The notes under the pieces: generated by a model | What the model was told of the DNA's origin: nothing | The model's database searches: none | Seen by the model: the letters and a program-made list of their open reading frames with translations, nothing else | Shown: piece after piece, positions 18,801 through 25,181 of the stretch | Position numbering within the stretch: the stretch's first letter is position 1 | How the letters are laid out: each line of letters starts with the position of its first letter | Position numbers and translations under genes: made by a program | Origin: Methylobacter sp. | Lineage (GTDB): Bacteria; Pseudomonadota; Gammaproteobacteria; Methylococcales; Methylomonadaceae | Length of the DNA stretch: 64,000 nucleotides | Assembly: GCA_028716975.1 (NCBI GenBank) | Contig: JAQUOU010000024.1 | Location: forward strand, 1-64,000 | Reading direction: 5' to 3'

Positions 18801-19216
18801 TACTTTCTGATTGGGCTACTTTACGTTCTGAATATCGTATAGGCGAAAATAAAATAGATTCCAGCATAGCCTCGTTAGATACCAATACCACCCCCCAAAG
18901 GTTATTAACTCATCAAACACCTATTTCTATGAGTTTTTTTCATCCTTCTGGATTTTTTACCAAAATTACAGGAACTTACGTAAATCAACATGCCAAGTTT
19001 GGAATTAATTATTTAAGTCAAGATTTTTGGACTTTTGATACATCTATAGGATATAGATTCCCTAAAAAAATAGGGTCTATAAGTTTTGATATTAGAAATG
19101 CATTCGACAATAAATTCAATTATCAAAGCGCCAGTGATTATGGGGTTGGCGGCCCTCAATTAAGCCCCTATATTCCAGAGCGCCAGTTTTTCGCGAGATT
19201 GAGTTTATTTTATTAA
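15860..19216 (+). CDS. FecR-domain, TPR and outer-membrane beta-barrel protein
   Basis: About 1118 residues from ATG 15860 (a TTG at 15851 is possible). A signal peptide (FILLIIPHYSEAS) is followed by a FecR domain (about 25-200: VASVQGKVDRQ..DKIRTEKRSRATLILSN..VHEGTEFLVTV), about ten TPR units (about 215-560) and a beta-rich C-terminal half (about 610-1118) ending in phenylalanine-leucine-phenylalanine-tyrosine (SLFY). Alternating strands and a terminal aromatic residue suggest an outer-membrane barrel related to TonB-dependent or surface-exposed porins. No plug or TonB box is evident. Base composition changes inside the gene: the 60-base block at 17041 is 53 per cent GC by my count, those at 18121 and 18301 are 35 and 23 per cent. 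The barrel may therefore have been replaced by recombination. Confidence 0.8.
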   Translation: MHQKTKYYYFFILLIIPHYSEASPLCPQPVAKVASVQGKVDRQYSGNSEWQIVQINDIFCQGDKIRTEKRSRATLILSNESVVTLDQSTTLIFSEPEENTSPWLLKLIEGSTFFRSREPQRLNIQTPFINAVHEGTEFLVTVDDQQAEISVFDGQVAAENKAGRIQIKKGFTGIAQKNQPPRLQALTLTPEDAVQWTLYYPPIIDYSYSTSDSSIKSALESYRQGNIYQSLAKLDETPATQRSHRYLTLKAALLLSVGRVDEAQPLILQAQNLESGNSDAFALQAVIAIAKNHQQAALELANRAVTANPQSAVAKIAQSYAYQALFNIDEALKATQEATRLTPGNALAWARLSELQLSKGDHDAALISAQKAQTLNPQVSRTQTVAGFANLAKTDIDAAKQAFEQALILDSSDPLARLGLGLAKIRKGDLEEGKNELETAINLDPNNAVTRSYLGKAYYELRNKDYASTELNIAKQMDPKDPTPWFYDAILKQITNRPVEALHDMQKAIELNDNRAVYRSSLLLDKDAAARTANLARIYNDLGFGRVALKQAWNALGYDATSPSAHRFLSDAYIGQPRYRVARASELLQAQLLQPINITPVQPQLTAENIGILNTTGPANLSTNEYDPLYTSNGAHIVLNGAYGSRNTKTDNAIISGIYDNLSMSLGQFHYQTDGFRVNDDYKQDIYNAFAQYAISPDLSFQVEFKSEDIRAGDPTLFLNGFRRNNRRQTIEQDTARIGGHYKIDQHQNLLASFIYTTRSDSTRQSFRGSNSINTFTQTKFQGTQAELQHLFRLDSFEATTGFGYQNLGYSILTELLRNNIVINPNFQRPKTNYYNAYLYSKQFISPYLTTTLGVSFDSYDDGLSDKSLFNPKLGVIGNPINNLILRAAWFRTITRSLTINQSIEPTQVAGFNQFIDDFNGASAWEYAFGLDYNPVKNIFIGGEATWRNISQTTLIVNNSVSSTIKAGRDEYSHLAYFYWILSDWATLRSEYRIGENKIDSSIASLDTNTTPQRLLTHQTPISMSFFHPSGFFTKITGTYVNQHAKFGINYLSQDFWTFDTSIGYRFPKKIGSISFDIRNAFDNKFNYQSASDYGVGGPQLSPYIPERQFFARLSLFY

Positions 19217-19266
19217 CTCTCTTAAATTTAATTTGATCAATAAATAATCTTAAAATCAGGACCAAA

Positions 19267-19677
19267 ATGAAAAATAAAAATGTATTAATCAAAGCTGTAG
19301 TATTGTTAACTACGATTTTCTTTGTAGGATGCGATTACGATTTTAATCCGATTGCTTTTTTTAAATCTCAAAATGTCAAGATCGCTAGTGGAGTAAGTTT
19401 TGATACAAAAGAGTTTTTTGCAATTGACCCGGTAACTCAAAAACCAATTCCTCACTGTAAGCATTCATCAAGAAAAGAATGTAATGTTGTTTTAGATGAG
19501 TCTAACGGCGAAATACAAGCTGCAATTAAACTTAGCGAAAAACCAATAAAAGGATATGTAATAAAAGATGGAAGAAGAGTTGAGGCCGAATATGTTGTAA
19601 TAGTTAAAGCCTTATATAAGGGCTCAGAATGTGAAGCAGATACTTCTTCAGGATACTTAATAGTAATCTGTAACTGA
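19267..19677 (+). CDS. Lipoprotein with C-terminal CExDTSSG motif
   Basis: The 136-residue protein has a lipoprotein signal peptide (VLLTTIFFVGC, Cys at about 22). The start has AGGA upstream. The mature part has four more cysteines. It ends CEADTSSGYLIVICN, and the same pattern (C-E-x-D-T-S-S-G-x4-I-C) closes the 61-residue peptide encoded 54 bases downstream, with identical Cys-to-Cys spacing. No known family recognised. It lies 50 bases after the FecR-barrel gene on the same strand and is similarly AT-rich, so the three genes look like one unit. Possible roles: partner, receptor or protective factor for the small peptide; all are inference. Confidence 0.6.
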   Translation: MKNKNVLIKAVVLLTTIFFVGCDYDFNPIAFFKSQNVKIASGVSFDTKEFFAIDPVTQKPIPHCKHSSRKECNVVLDESNGEIQAAIKLSEKPIKGYVIKDGRRVEAEYVVIVKALYKGSECEADTSSGYLIVICN

Positions 19678-19731
19678 GCTTATTTTAAGTAAATTATTTT
19701 TAAATATTAATTTTTAAAAAGGTAATTAATT

Positions 19732-19917
19732 ATGAATAAAAATATATTAAAATCTGAAGTCAACCCCACTGATAATGGCATTCATCCTTCAGATAAAGCT
19801 AAAGAGAAAAATATCCCTGCTATGAATGAAGCAGAAACTGTATTGGCAGAGTTAAGTTGTGAAGTTGATACATCTAGCGGGATTCCTATTATTATCTGCG
19901 ACAATGGAGTAGCATAA
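19732..19917 (+). CDS. 61-residue peptide with CExDTSSGxxxxIC C-terminus
   Basis: The peptide starts with ATG preceded by AAAAAGG, a fair ribosome site. It has no signal peptide or membrane segment. A polar 40-residue leader-like part (with ETVLAELS just before the switch) is followed by CEVDTSSGIPIIICDNGVA, with two Cys 13 residues apart and Thr/Ser between them. This layout, polar leader plus short Cys/Ser/Thr-rich tail, resembles precursors of ribosomally made, modified peptides (RiPPs). However, no lanthionine, radical-SAM or cyclodehydratase enzyme is visible nearby. The shared tail with the upstream lipoprotein makes chance unlikely. Alternatives are a disulfide-closed peptide hormone or a fragment of a duplicated lipoprotein gene. 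Confidence 0.55.
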   Translation: MNKNILKSEVNPTDNGIHPSDKAKEKNIPAMNEAETVLAELSCEVDTSSGIPIIICDNGVA

Positions 19918-19942
19918 CGGCCGTACGGCGGATAAAAGGTAG

Positions 19943-19967
19943 GGTGGATTCGCGCTAGCAATCCACC
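19943..19967. repeat. REP palindrome 1 (GGTGGATT..AATCCACC)
   Basis: GGTGGATT..AATCCACC with central CGCGCTAGC forms a 25-base imperfect hairpin. It is preceded by a TAGG tetranucleotide, the usual flag of REPs mobilised by RAYT transposases. It lies 100 bases upstream of the RAYT gene. Confidence 0.7.
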
Positions 19968-19989
19968 AAAACGGAGTCTCAGTTGGCAA

Positions 19990-20014
19990 GGCGGTTTGCT
20001 ATCGCGAAACCGCC
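19990..20014. repeat. REP palindrome 2 (GGCGGTTT..AAACCGCC)
   Basis: GGCGGTTT..AAACCGCC with central GCTATCGCG is the second 25-base hairpin, opposite in orientation to REP 1. The two together form the BIME-like pair that usually flanks a RAYT gene. Confidence 0.7.
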
Positions 20015-20437
20015 CTACGCCATGTTATTATTTCCGTTGATTGATTATCATGATACGGGTGTCTTTATGTCAAATTATCGACGCAACTTTGTGGTGAGTG
20101 GTTGTTATTTCTTCACCGTGAATTTGCTGGAACGGCAGCGAACCTTGCTGACGGATCATATTGATCTGTTACATGCTTCGGTTCGACGGGTGCGACGTTT
20201 ATACCCGTTCCATATTGACGCTTGGGTGGTGTTACCGGATCATTTGCATTGGGTATTGACGCTGCCGCCTGATACCGACGACTTTCCCGTGCGTTGACGG
20301 TTAATCAAATTATTATTTTCAAAAGGATTACCCCGTACCGAACGATTATCTCCGACTCGCCGCAGGCGTTCGGAACGTGGTATTGGGCAAAGGCGGTACT
20401 GGGAACATACGATTACTTCAGAGATGGACTATTCCAG

Positions 20438-21847
20438 GAGGTATAAATAAATCTGGTGTATAGCCAACTTGAATAGAGGTGGCGACCTCTGCTGAAATGA
20501 GATTGACGAGATCGAATAACAGCAAAAAAGGTACGCCATGAATAAAGATAACGTAAAAGGGTTGGATACTCCAGGTGCAATTAACGATAGCTTGACAGAG
20601 CTATTGAGACAAGGAGCCCGAGGCTTAATCGAAAAAGCGGTTGAGACGGAACTGCAATTTTTTCTGAGTCAGTATGAGAATGTGACAGAGCTGAGCGGAC
20701 GGAAAACAGTCGTTCGTAATGGTTACTTACCGGAACGGCAAGTGTTAACAGGGCTGGGATCGATAGCCGTTAAGATCCCCAAGGTGCGTGATCGTTCCGG
20801 CGGTGGGGTCAAGTTTAACTCGGCCATTGTTCCTCCCTATGTGCGCAAAGCCAAACGGGTTGAAGCGACTTTGCCTTGGCTGTATTTACGCGGCATTTCC
20901 ACGGGCAACATGCAGGACGCCTTATCGGTTCTGTTGGGGGATGAAGCGAAAGGCTTGTCGCCAGCGGTAGTGAGTCGGCTCAAAGCCCAGTGGTCTGAAG
21001 ATTATCTGGCCTGGAGTCGTCGCGATTTGGCCGATGAAAAGGTGGTTTACCTCTGGGCGGATGGTATCTATTCGACGCTGAGGGGCGAGGATGACCGCCT
21101 GTGTTTATTGGTCATCATTGGCGTTGATGAGCAAGGTGAAAAGCGATTATTAGCCCTGTCTGACGGTTATCGTGAGTCGAAAACTTCTTGGCTAGCTCTC
21201 CTACAAGATTTGGCAACGCGGGGCCTGAAGACAGTGCCGAAATTAGCTATCGGTGACGGCGCTTTGGGCTTTTGGGCCGCTTTGGATAAAGCGTGGCCCC
21301 AAACCCGTTGCCAACGCTGCTGGGTACACAAGACCGCCAATGTGCTCAATGAATTGCCAAAATCCATACACGGCAAAGCCAAAGCGGGGTTACATGAAAT
21401 CTGGATGGCTGAAACCAAAGCTCAGGCAGAAAAGGCATTTGATCAGTTTGTGCGGAATTTTAGCGCGAAGTATCCCAAGGCGACCGGCGTTCTGACCAAG
21501 GATCGAGCGGCATTACTCAGTTTCTACGATTTTCCGGCTGAGCATTGGACCCATATTCGAACGACCAACCCGATTGAGTCAACGTTTGCTACCATTCGCC
21601 ATCGGACGACCCGGACTAAGAACTGCGTTTCACGCAACACATTGTTAGGGTTGGTTTTTCAGTTGGCCTTGGCGGCTGAAAGGAGTTGGCTCAAGTTACG
21701 CGGCTTTAATCGCTTGCCTGATGTGGTGCGCGGGGTAAAGTTTCAGGATGGGTTAGCGGTTTTAGATGAAGCGAATGATAGTGAATACAAGCAGCAGAAT
21801 ATCGCCACCTAATCCAATTGCTCATACACCAGATTTGACTATATCTC
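20438..21847 (+). mobile_element. IS256-family insertion sequence, complete
   Basis: The element is about 1410 bases and carries one transposase. Its ends are imperfect inverted repeats (GAGGTATAAATAAATCTGG on the left; the complement of the right end reads GAGATATAGTCAAATCTGG). The target CTATTCCAG is duplicated at 20429-20437 and 21848-21856, a 9-bp duplication within the 8-9 bp usual for this family. Removing the element and one copy of the duplication restores the RAYT reading frame. The two ends and the intact transposase suggest a recent, possibly active insertion. Confidence 0.92.
20538..21812 (+). CDS. IS256-family transposase
   Basis: The 424-residue DDE transposase appears full length. 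The catalytic residues are likely the Asp of LWADGIYS, the Asp of AIGDGALG and the Glu of TTNPIESTFATIRHRT, the last being the family's hallmark segment. The C-terminal CW motif RCQRCWVHKTANVLNELPKS is also typical. It cuts and joins DNA through a circular intermediate in this family. The start at ATG 20538 follows AAAAAAGG. It fills the element between the two inverted repeats. Confidence 0.95.
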   Translation: MNKDNVKGLDTPGAINDSLTELLRQGARGLIEKAVETELQFFLSQYENVTELSGRKTVVRNGYLPERQVLTGLGSIAVKIPKVRDRSGGGVKFNSAIVPPYVRKAKRVEATLPWLYLRGISTGNMQDALSVLLGDEAKGLSPAVVSRLKAQWSEDYLAWSRRDLADEKVVYLWADGIYSTLRGEDDRLCLLVIIGVDEQGEKRLLALSDGYRESKTSWLALLQDLATRGLKTVPKLAIGDGALGFWAALDKAWPQTRCQRCWVHKTANVLNELPKSIHGKAKAGLHEIWMAETKAQAEKAFDQFVRNFSAKYPKATGVLTKDRAALLSFYDFPAEHWTHIRTTNPIESTFATIRHRTTRTKNCVSRNTLLGLVFQLALAAERSWLKLRGFNRLPDVVRGVKFQDGLAVLDEANDSEYKQQNIAT

Positions 21848-22135
21848 CTATTCCAGACATATCGATTACATCCACATCAACCCTTTGAAACATGGTTATG
21901 TCGCTCGGGTGCAAGATTGGCCATACTCCACACATTCCATCAGTATGTTCTCGATGGAATTCTTCCAGCGGATTGGTGCGGCGATTTGGGTGATTTGCCA
22001 ACGGTGCCGGATTAGGTTTGGGCAGTGGCACTGTCCTATGTGCATGAATTTGTCCAGTAAAAAAATTATCTAATTTTTCCCACGCCCAAAGGATTTCAGT
22101 ATACTGATCCCTGGTTATCCAGCGGAGACAAAACC

Positions 22136-22321
22136 ATGCAAACGATTGATTTAGATAAATTACCTGACTTTGCTCAAAATGAATTGCAGGATTTTTATCA
22201 GTTCCTACTGCAAAAATATGCAACACAAGCAACACAGACACAAACAGGGAGCGCCCCGCTTGCACCCCGCTTGGTCAAATCGTTTGAGCCGCTATCTCGC
22301 GAAGCAGTCTATGAGCGATAA
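22136..22321 (+). CDS. DUF2281-like antitoxin
   Basis: The 61-residue protein opens MQTIDLDKLPDFAQNELQDFYQFLLQKY, typical of the DUF2281/VapB-like antitoxins found in front of PIN-domain toxins. ATG 22136 has GGAGA upstream. It ends with TAA inside an 11-base overlap with the ATG of the following PIN frame (22311), the usual translational coupling of such pairs. The partner toxin is broken, so the antitoxin may be an orphan. Residues about 34-50 (TQTQTGSAPLAPR) are low-complexity linker. Confidence 0.7.
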   Translation: MQTIDLDKLPDFAQNELQDFYQFLLQKYATQATQTQTGSAPLAPRLVKSFEPLSREAVYER

Positions 22322-22497
22322 GTGTTTTGTTAATTCCAATATTTGGCTGTATGCCCTTTATGGATAGCAATTCAGCTAAGCGTAACCAAGCCTTGCAACT
22401 TATTAGTGGGGAAGGAATTGTATTGAGTACACAGGTGATTAATAGAAAAATCGAAGCTGCAATCTTCTCTGATTGTTCTATAGTTGATTCGGTGTAA
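22311..22497 (+). pseudogene. PIN-domain (VapC-like) toxin, decayed
   Basis: The frame starts MSDKCFVNSNIWLYAL, the N-terminal strand of PIN ribonucleases; the catalytic Asp of the usual FVDSN is Asn. One extra T near 22355 shifts the frame; the shifted frame continues MDSNSAKRNQALQLISGEG and STQVIN, also PIN-like. After about 22440 the similarity fades and the frame stops at 22497, so the rest of the domain with the other acidic residues is gone. The product would not cleave RNA. Confidence 0.65.
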
Positions 22498-22569
22498 AAA
22501 TTCAAAATAAAATATGCCGGACTGAAACCTCGATTCCGCATGGCTGCATCGAGGCTACTTATATTTTTG

Positions 22570-23330
22570 GGCATTGTTAATTTATTATAGTTATCTTATA
22601 CTTTTCTGTACCTCATATTATCTTCGGTAGGAAAAGGCTCATGATAAAATGTCCGAAATGCCGATCAGAGGCTTGCGTTAAAGCTGGTATAGTCCAGGGC
22701 AGGCAGCGTTATAGATGCAAAGACTGCGGCTATCGGCACACCGTCAAAGAGCGCGGGCTGGGGGCCGACAAAAAACGTCAAGCGCTGGAGCTTTATTTGG
22801 AAGGCCTGGGATTTAGGTCAAGCGGACGGTTTTTGCGATGCAGTCATGTTGCTGTCTACAACTGGATTAAAAGTTATGGCGCAGCGATTGAGGGCATCCG
22901 CTCCAGCGCCGGTGTTGAGGCTGTCGAAATGGATGAGATGCATACCTACGTTGGCTCAAAAAAAACATTTGCTGGATCTGGATTGCTGTTGATCGATATG
23001 GAAAACGCTTCCTCCACTGCGTTGTGGGCTCCCGCGACACCAAAACCGGGGAAAAGTTACGGGAAGCCATCCAGGGTGACCCTATCACAAACGTGATGAG
23101 CGACTAGTGGAGTCCCTATGAGAAGTTTGTTCCTGCCGGACTGCATACCCGGTCAAAGGCAGAAACCTATACCGTGGAAGGCTACAATAGTTTATGCCGG
23201 CATTTCCTGGCACGGCTGCGACGCAAATCAAAGTGCTACAGCAAAAGCCAGGAAATGCTCAAATATTCCATTAGGTTATTAATGCTGAAATGGAATGGTG
23301 ATTTAGAAACTATATTATATTAACAATGCC
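22570..23330 (+). mobile_element. IS1-family insertion sequence, defective
   Basis: The element is about 761 bases, close to the 768 of IS1. Its ends are inverted repeats that begin GGCATTGTTAAT (22570-22581) and are complementary to ATTAACAATGCC (23319-23330); similarity extends about 27 bases inward. The flanks (ATTTTTG on the left, AATTTTG on the right) are similar but not a clean duplication. The only gene is the transposase, which is broken by a nonsense codon. Confidence 0.85.
22641..23323 (+). pseudogene. IS1-family transposase, frameshift and nonsense
   Basis: The N-terminal zinc-ribbon (CPKCRSEACVKAGIVQGRQRYRCKDCG) and HTH are intact, then the frame passes eight A residues at 22958-22965. 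A -1 shift there gives NICWIWIAVDRYGKRFLHCVVGS, the true DDE continuation; IS1 elements use a programmed -1 shift on an A-run, so this could be natural. A TAG at 23105 then replaces the Tyr of the expected DYW. Downstream, YEKFVPAGLHTRSKAETYTVEGYNS and HFLARLRRKSKCYS complete the protein to the stop at 23321. Confidence 0.85.
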
Positions 23331-23452
23331 AATTTTGCATGTATGTTAAAAAGCGGTCTGCTGATGCAAAACTCTATAAAACTACCCTTTCTTATAGTCA
23401 CTGAATAAGCATATAATCCTTTTATGCTACTTACGGTATAAAAGGATCAACC

Positions 23453-24118
23453 ATGCACCAAGAAGTTTTTTTAAGCCTAAAAAAAATCCCTTTTCTTTCC
23501 AAGCTGCCGGATGAAGCACTTAATGCTTTGGCGGCAAAAGCTAAATCGGTTAAATTTCCCAAACAAGCGATTATCCTTTCGGAAGGTGACGAGACCAGTT
23601 CGCTTTATATTATTCTATCCGGCAAAGTGCGTGTTTTCAGTAGCGACGACAAAAGCAAGGAAGTGACTTTGCTTATTCAGGAAGCCGGTTCCTATTTTGG
23701 AGAACTGGCATTACTGGGCGATGAGCCTAGATCAGCTTCTGTGGAAACTCTGGAAAAAACAATGTGCGGAATTATTTCAAAAGATGATTTTAAATACTGG
23801 CTTGCCGGACACCCGGATGTGGCGATTGGGTTGCTGCGTGAGTTATCTGAAAAGATCAGGCATCTTACGGAAAAAGTCAAACAAATGGCTTTATCAAATG
23901 TTTACGAAAGAACCGTAAAAATACTTCAGGACATGGCTACTCAAGAAGGCGATATTTTCGTTATTCATAATAAGCCGACCCAGCAGGAATTAGCTAATAT
24001 GGTAGGTTCCTCAAGAGAAATGATCAATAAAATCATGAAGGAATTAACCAAAGGCGGTTATGTGGTTATTAAAGACAAAGCACTCAGGATTGAAAATAAA
24101 CCGCCTGCCTCCTGGTAA
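23453..24118 (+). CDS. Crp/Fnr-family transcription regulator, cAMP-binding type
   Basis: The 221-residue protein has an N-terminal cyclic-nucleotide domain (about 15-125) and a C-terminal winged helix (about 150-215). The phosphate-binding cassette FGELALLGDEPRSASVE keeps the Gly-Glu-Leu and Pro-Arg-Ser-Ala residues that in E. coli CRP contact cAMP; no Fnr-type cysteines are seen. The recognition helix reads SSREMINKIMKEL, where E. coli CRP has CSRETVGRILKML, so the Arg-Glu pair that reads GTGA is present and the third contact is Lys instead of Arg. It likely binds TGTGA-type sites such as 13287-13308. The start has AAGGA 7 bases upstream. Its stop is 2 bases from that of the convergent galE. 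Confidence 0.88.
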   Translation: MHQEVFLSLKKIPFLSKLPDEALNALAAKAKSVKFPKQAIILSEGDETSSLYIILSGKVRVFSSDDKSKEVTLLIQEAGSYFGELALLGDEPRSASVETLEKTMCGIISKDDFKYWLAGHPDVAIGLLRELSEKIRHLTEKVKQMALSNVYERTVKILQDMATQEGDIFVIHNKPTQQELANMVGSSREMINKIMKELTKGGYVVIKDKALRIENKPPASW

Positions 24119-24120
24119 AT

Positions 24121-25170
24121 TTAAGCATAACCCTGAGGATTTTTAGTCTGCCAGTTCCAGGCATCCGTAACCATATCATCCAGGTTTTTTTCCACTTTCC
24201 AGTCAAGTTCCTTTAATGCCAATTCCGGGTTGGCAAAACATTCGGCAAGATCCCCTGCTCTTCTTGGCGCAATTTTATAATTCACTTTCCGTCCGGTTAC
24301 TCTTTCAAAAGTTTCTATAATTTCGAAAACGCTATATCCTCTGCCCGCGCCCAGGTTATAAGCCTTGCATCCGCCGGATTTGAATTTTTCACTTTCCAGC
24401 GCTGCTATCGCTTTGGTGTGGCCTTTGACCAGGTCGACGACATGAATATAATCCCTGACGCCGGTTCCATCCCGGGTTGGGTAATCATCCCCGAATACGG
24501 ACAATTGCGCCAATTTACCGATTGCCACCTGTGAAACGTAAGGCATCAGGTTATTGGGAATACCGTTAGGATCTTCTCCAATCAAACCACTTTCATGGGC
24601 TCCTATAGGATTAAAGTAGCGTAATAAGGCGATTTTCCAGGGAGATTTAGTCTGAATAATATTATCTGCCGTCGACAAGTCCCTTAAAATATCTTCAATC
24701 ATGGCTTTTGACCGGCCATAAGGATTAATGGGGCCGAGAGGGAAGTTTTCAGAATACTGAACAGCGGTAGATTCACCATAGACTGTAGCGGAAGAGCTGA
24801 AGACCAATTGTTTTACGTTGGCCTCATTCATCACCTCGGCTAGCACCATCGTTCCATAAACATTATTATGATAATAATTCAGCGGTTGCTCGCAGGACTC
24901 GCCGACCGCTTTCAAGCCGGCAAAATGCATCACCGTTGTTACCGGTTCTTTGGCAAAAATTTCCGCTAATGTTTTTTTATCACGTATATCATCTTGATAA
25001 AAAGATAAGGATTTGCCCGTGATTTGTTCAACCCTGGACAAGGATTCCGGTTTGCTGTTGGATAAATTATCCACGACAACAACCCGGTAACCTGATTGCA
25101 ATAATTCCACGCAAGCATGACTACCGATATAACCGGCGCCACCTGTTACTAAAACTGTTTGTGTGTCCAT
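24121..25170 (-). CDS. galE: UDP-glucose 4-epimerase
   Basis: The 349-residue SDR-type enzyme interconverts UDP-glucose and UDP-galactose, using bound NAD, and feeds polysaccharide and LPS synthesis. The NAD motif GGAGYIGSH (10-18) and catalytic YGRSK are present, along with SSSATVYGE and LRYFNPIGAHESG. The full-length family is about 340 residues. It follows corC by 11 bases on the same strand, in the position where lnt (apolipoprotein acyltransferase) often lies in the ybeZ-ybeY-corC operon. Cytoplasmic. Confidence 0.95.
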   Translation of the reverse strand: MDTQTVLVTGGAGYIGSHACVELLQSGYRVVVVDNLSNSKPESLSRVEQITGKSLSFYQDDIRDKKTLAEIFAKEPVTTVMHFAGLKAVGESCEQPLNYYHNNVYGTMVLAEVMNEANVKQLVFSSSATVYGESTAVQYSENFPLGPINPYGRSKAMIEDILRDLSTADNIIQTKSPWKIALLRYFNPIGAHESGLIGEDPNGIPNNLMPYVSQVAIGKLAQLSVFGDDYPTRDGTGVRDYIHVVDLVKGHTKAIAALESEKFKSGGCKAYNLGAGRGYSVFEIIETFERVTGRKVNYKIAPRRAGDLAECFANPELALKELDWKVEKNLDDMVTDAWNWQTKNPQGYA

Positions 25171-25181
25171 GCGCTCTTCCT

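Larger units (their letters stand above)
20067..22015 (+). pseudogene. REP-associated tyrosine transposase, broken
   Basis: The front part (20067-20437) encodes MSNYRRNFVVSGCYFFTVN..HIDAWVVLPDHLHWVLTLPP, with the HxH-like motif HLHW of the Y1 (RAYT/TnpA_REP) superfamily. A TGA at about 20295 replaces the Trp of the usual RWRLIK. Reading on gives RGIGQRRYWEHTI. The gene is then split by an IS256 element. The rest resumes exactly in frame at 21857 as RHIDYIHINPLKHGYVARVQDWPYS. A 2-base duplication (CA) near 21930 shifts the last part, which reads HQYVLDGILPADW to the stop at 22013. So there are three independent lesions. The gene would have mobilised the REPs upstream; it is dead here. Confidence 0.88.

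Noticed and set aside
22275-22574. A 99-codon minus-strand frame over the toxin-antitoxin region
   Set aside because: It lies opposite the antitoxin and PIN frames, which have known family signatures; no own evidence.
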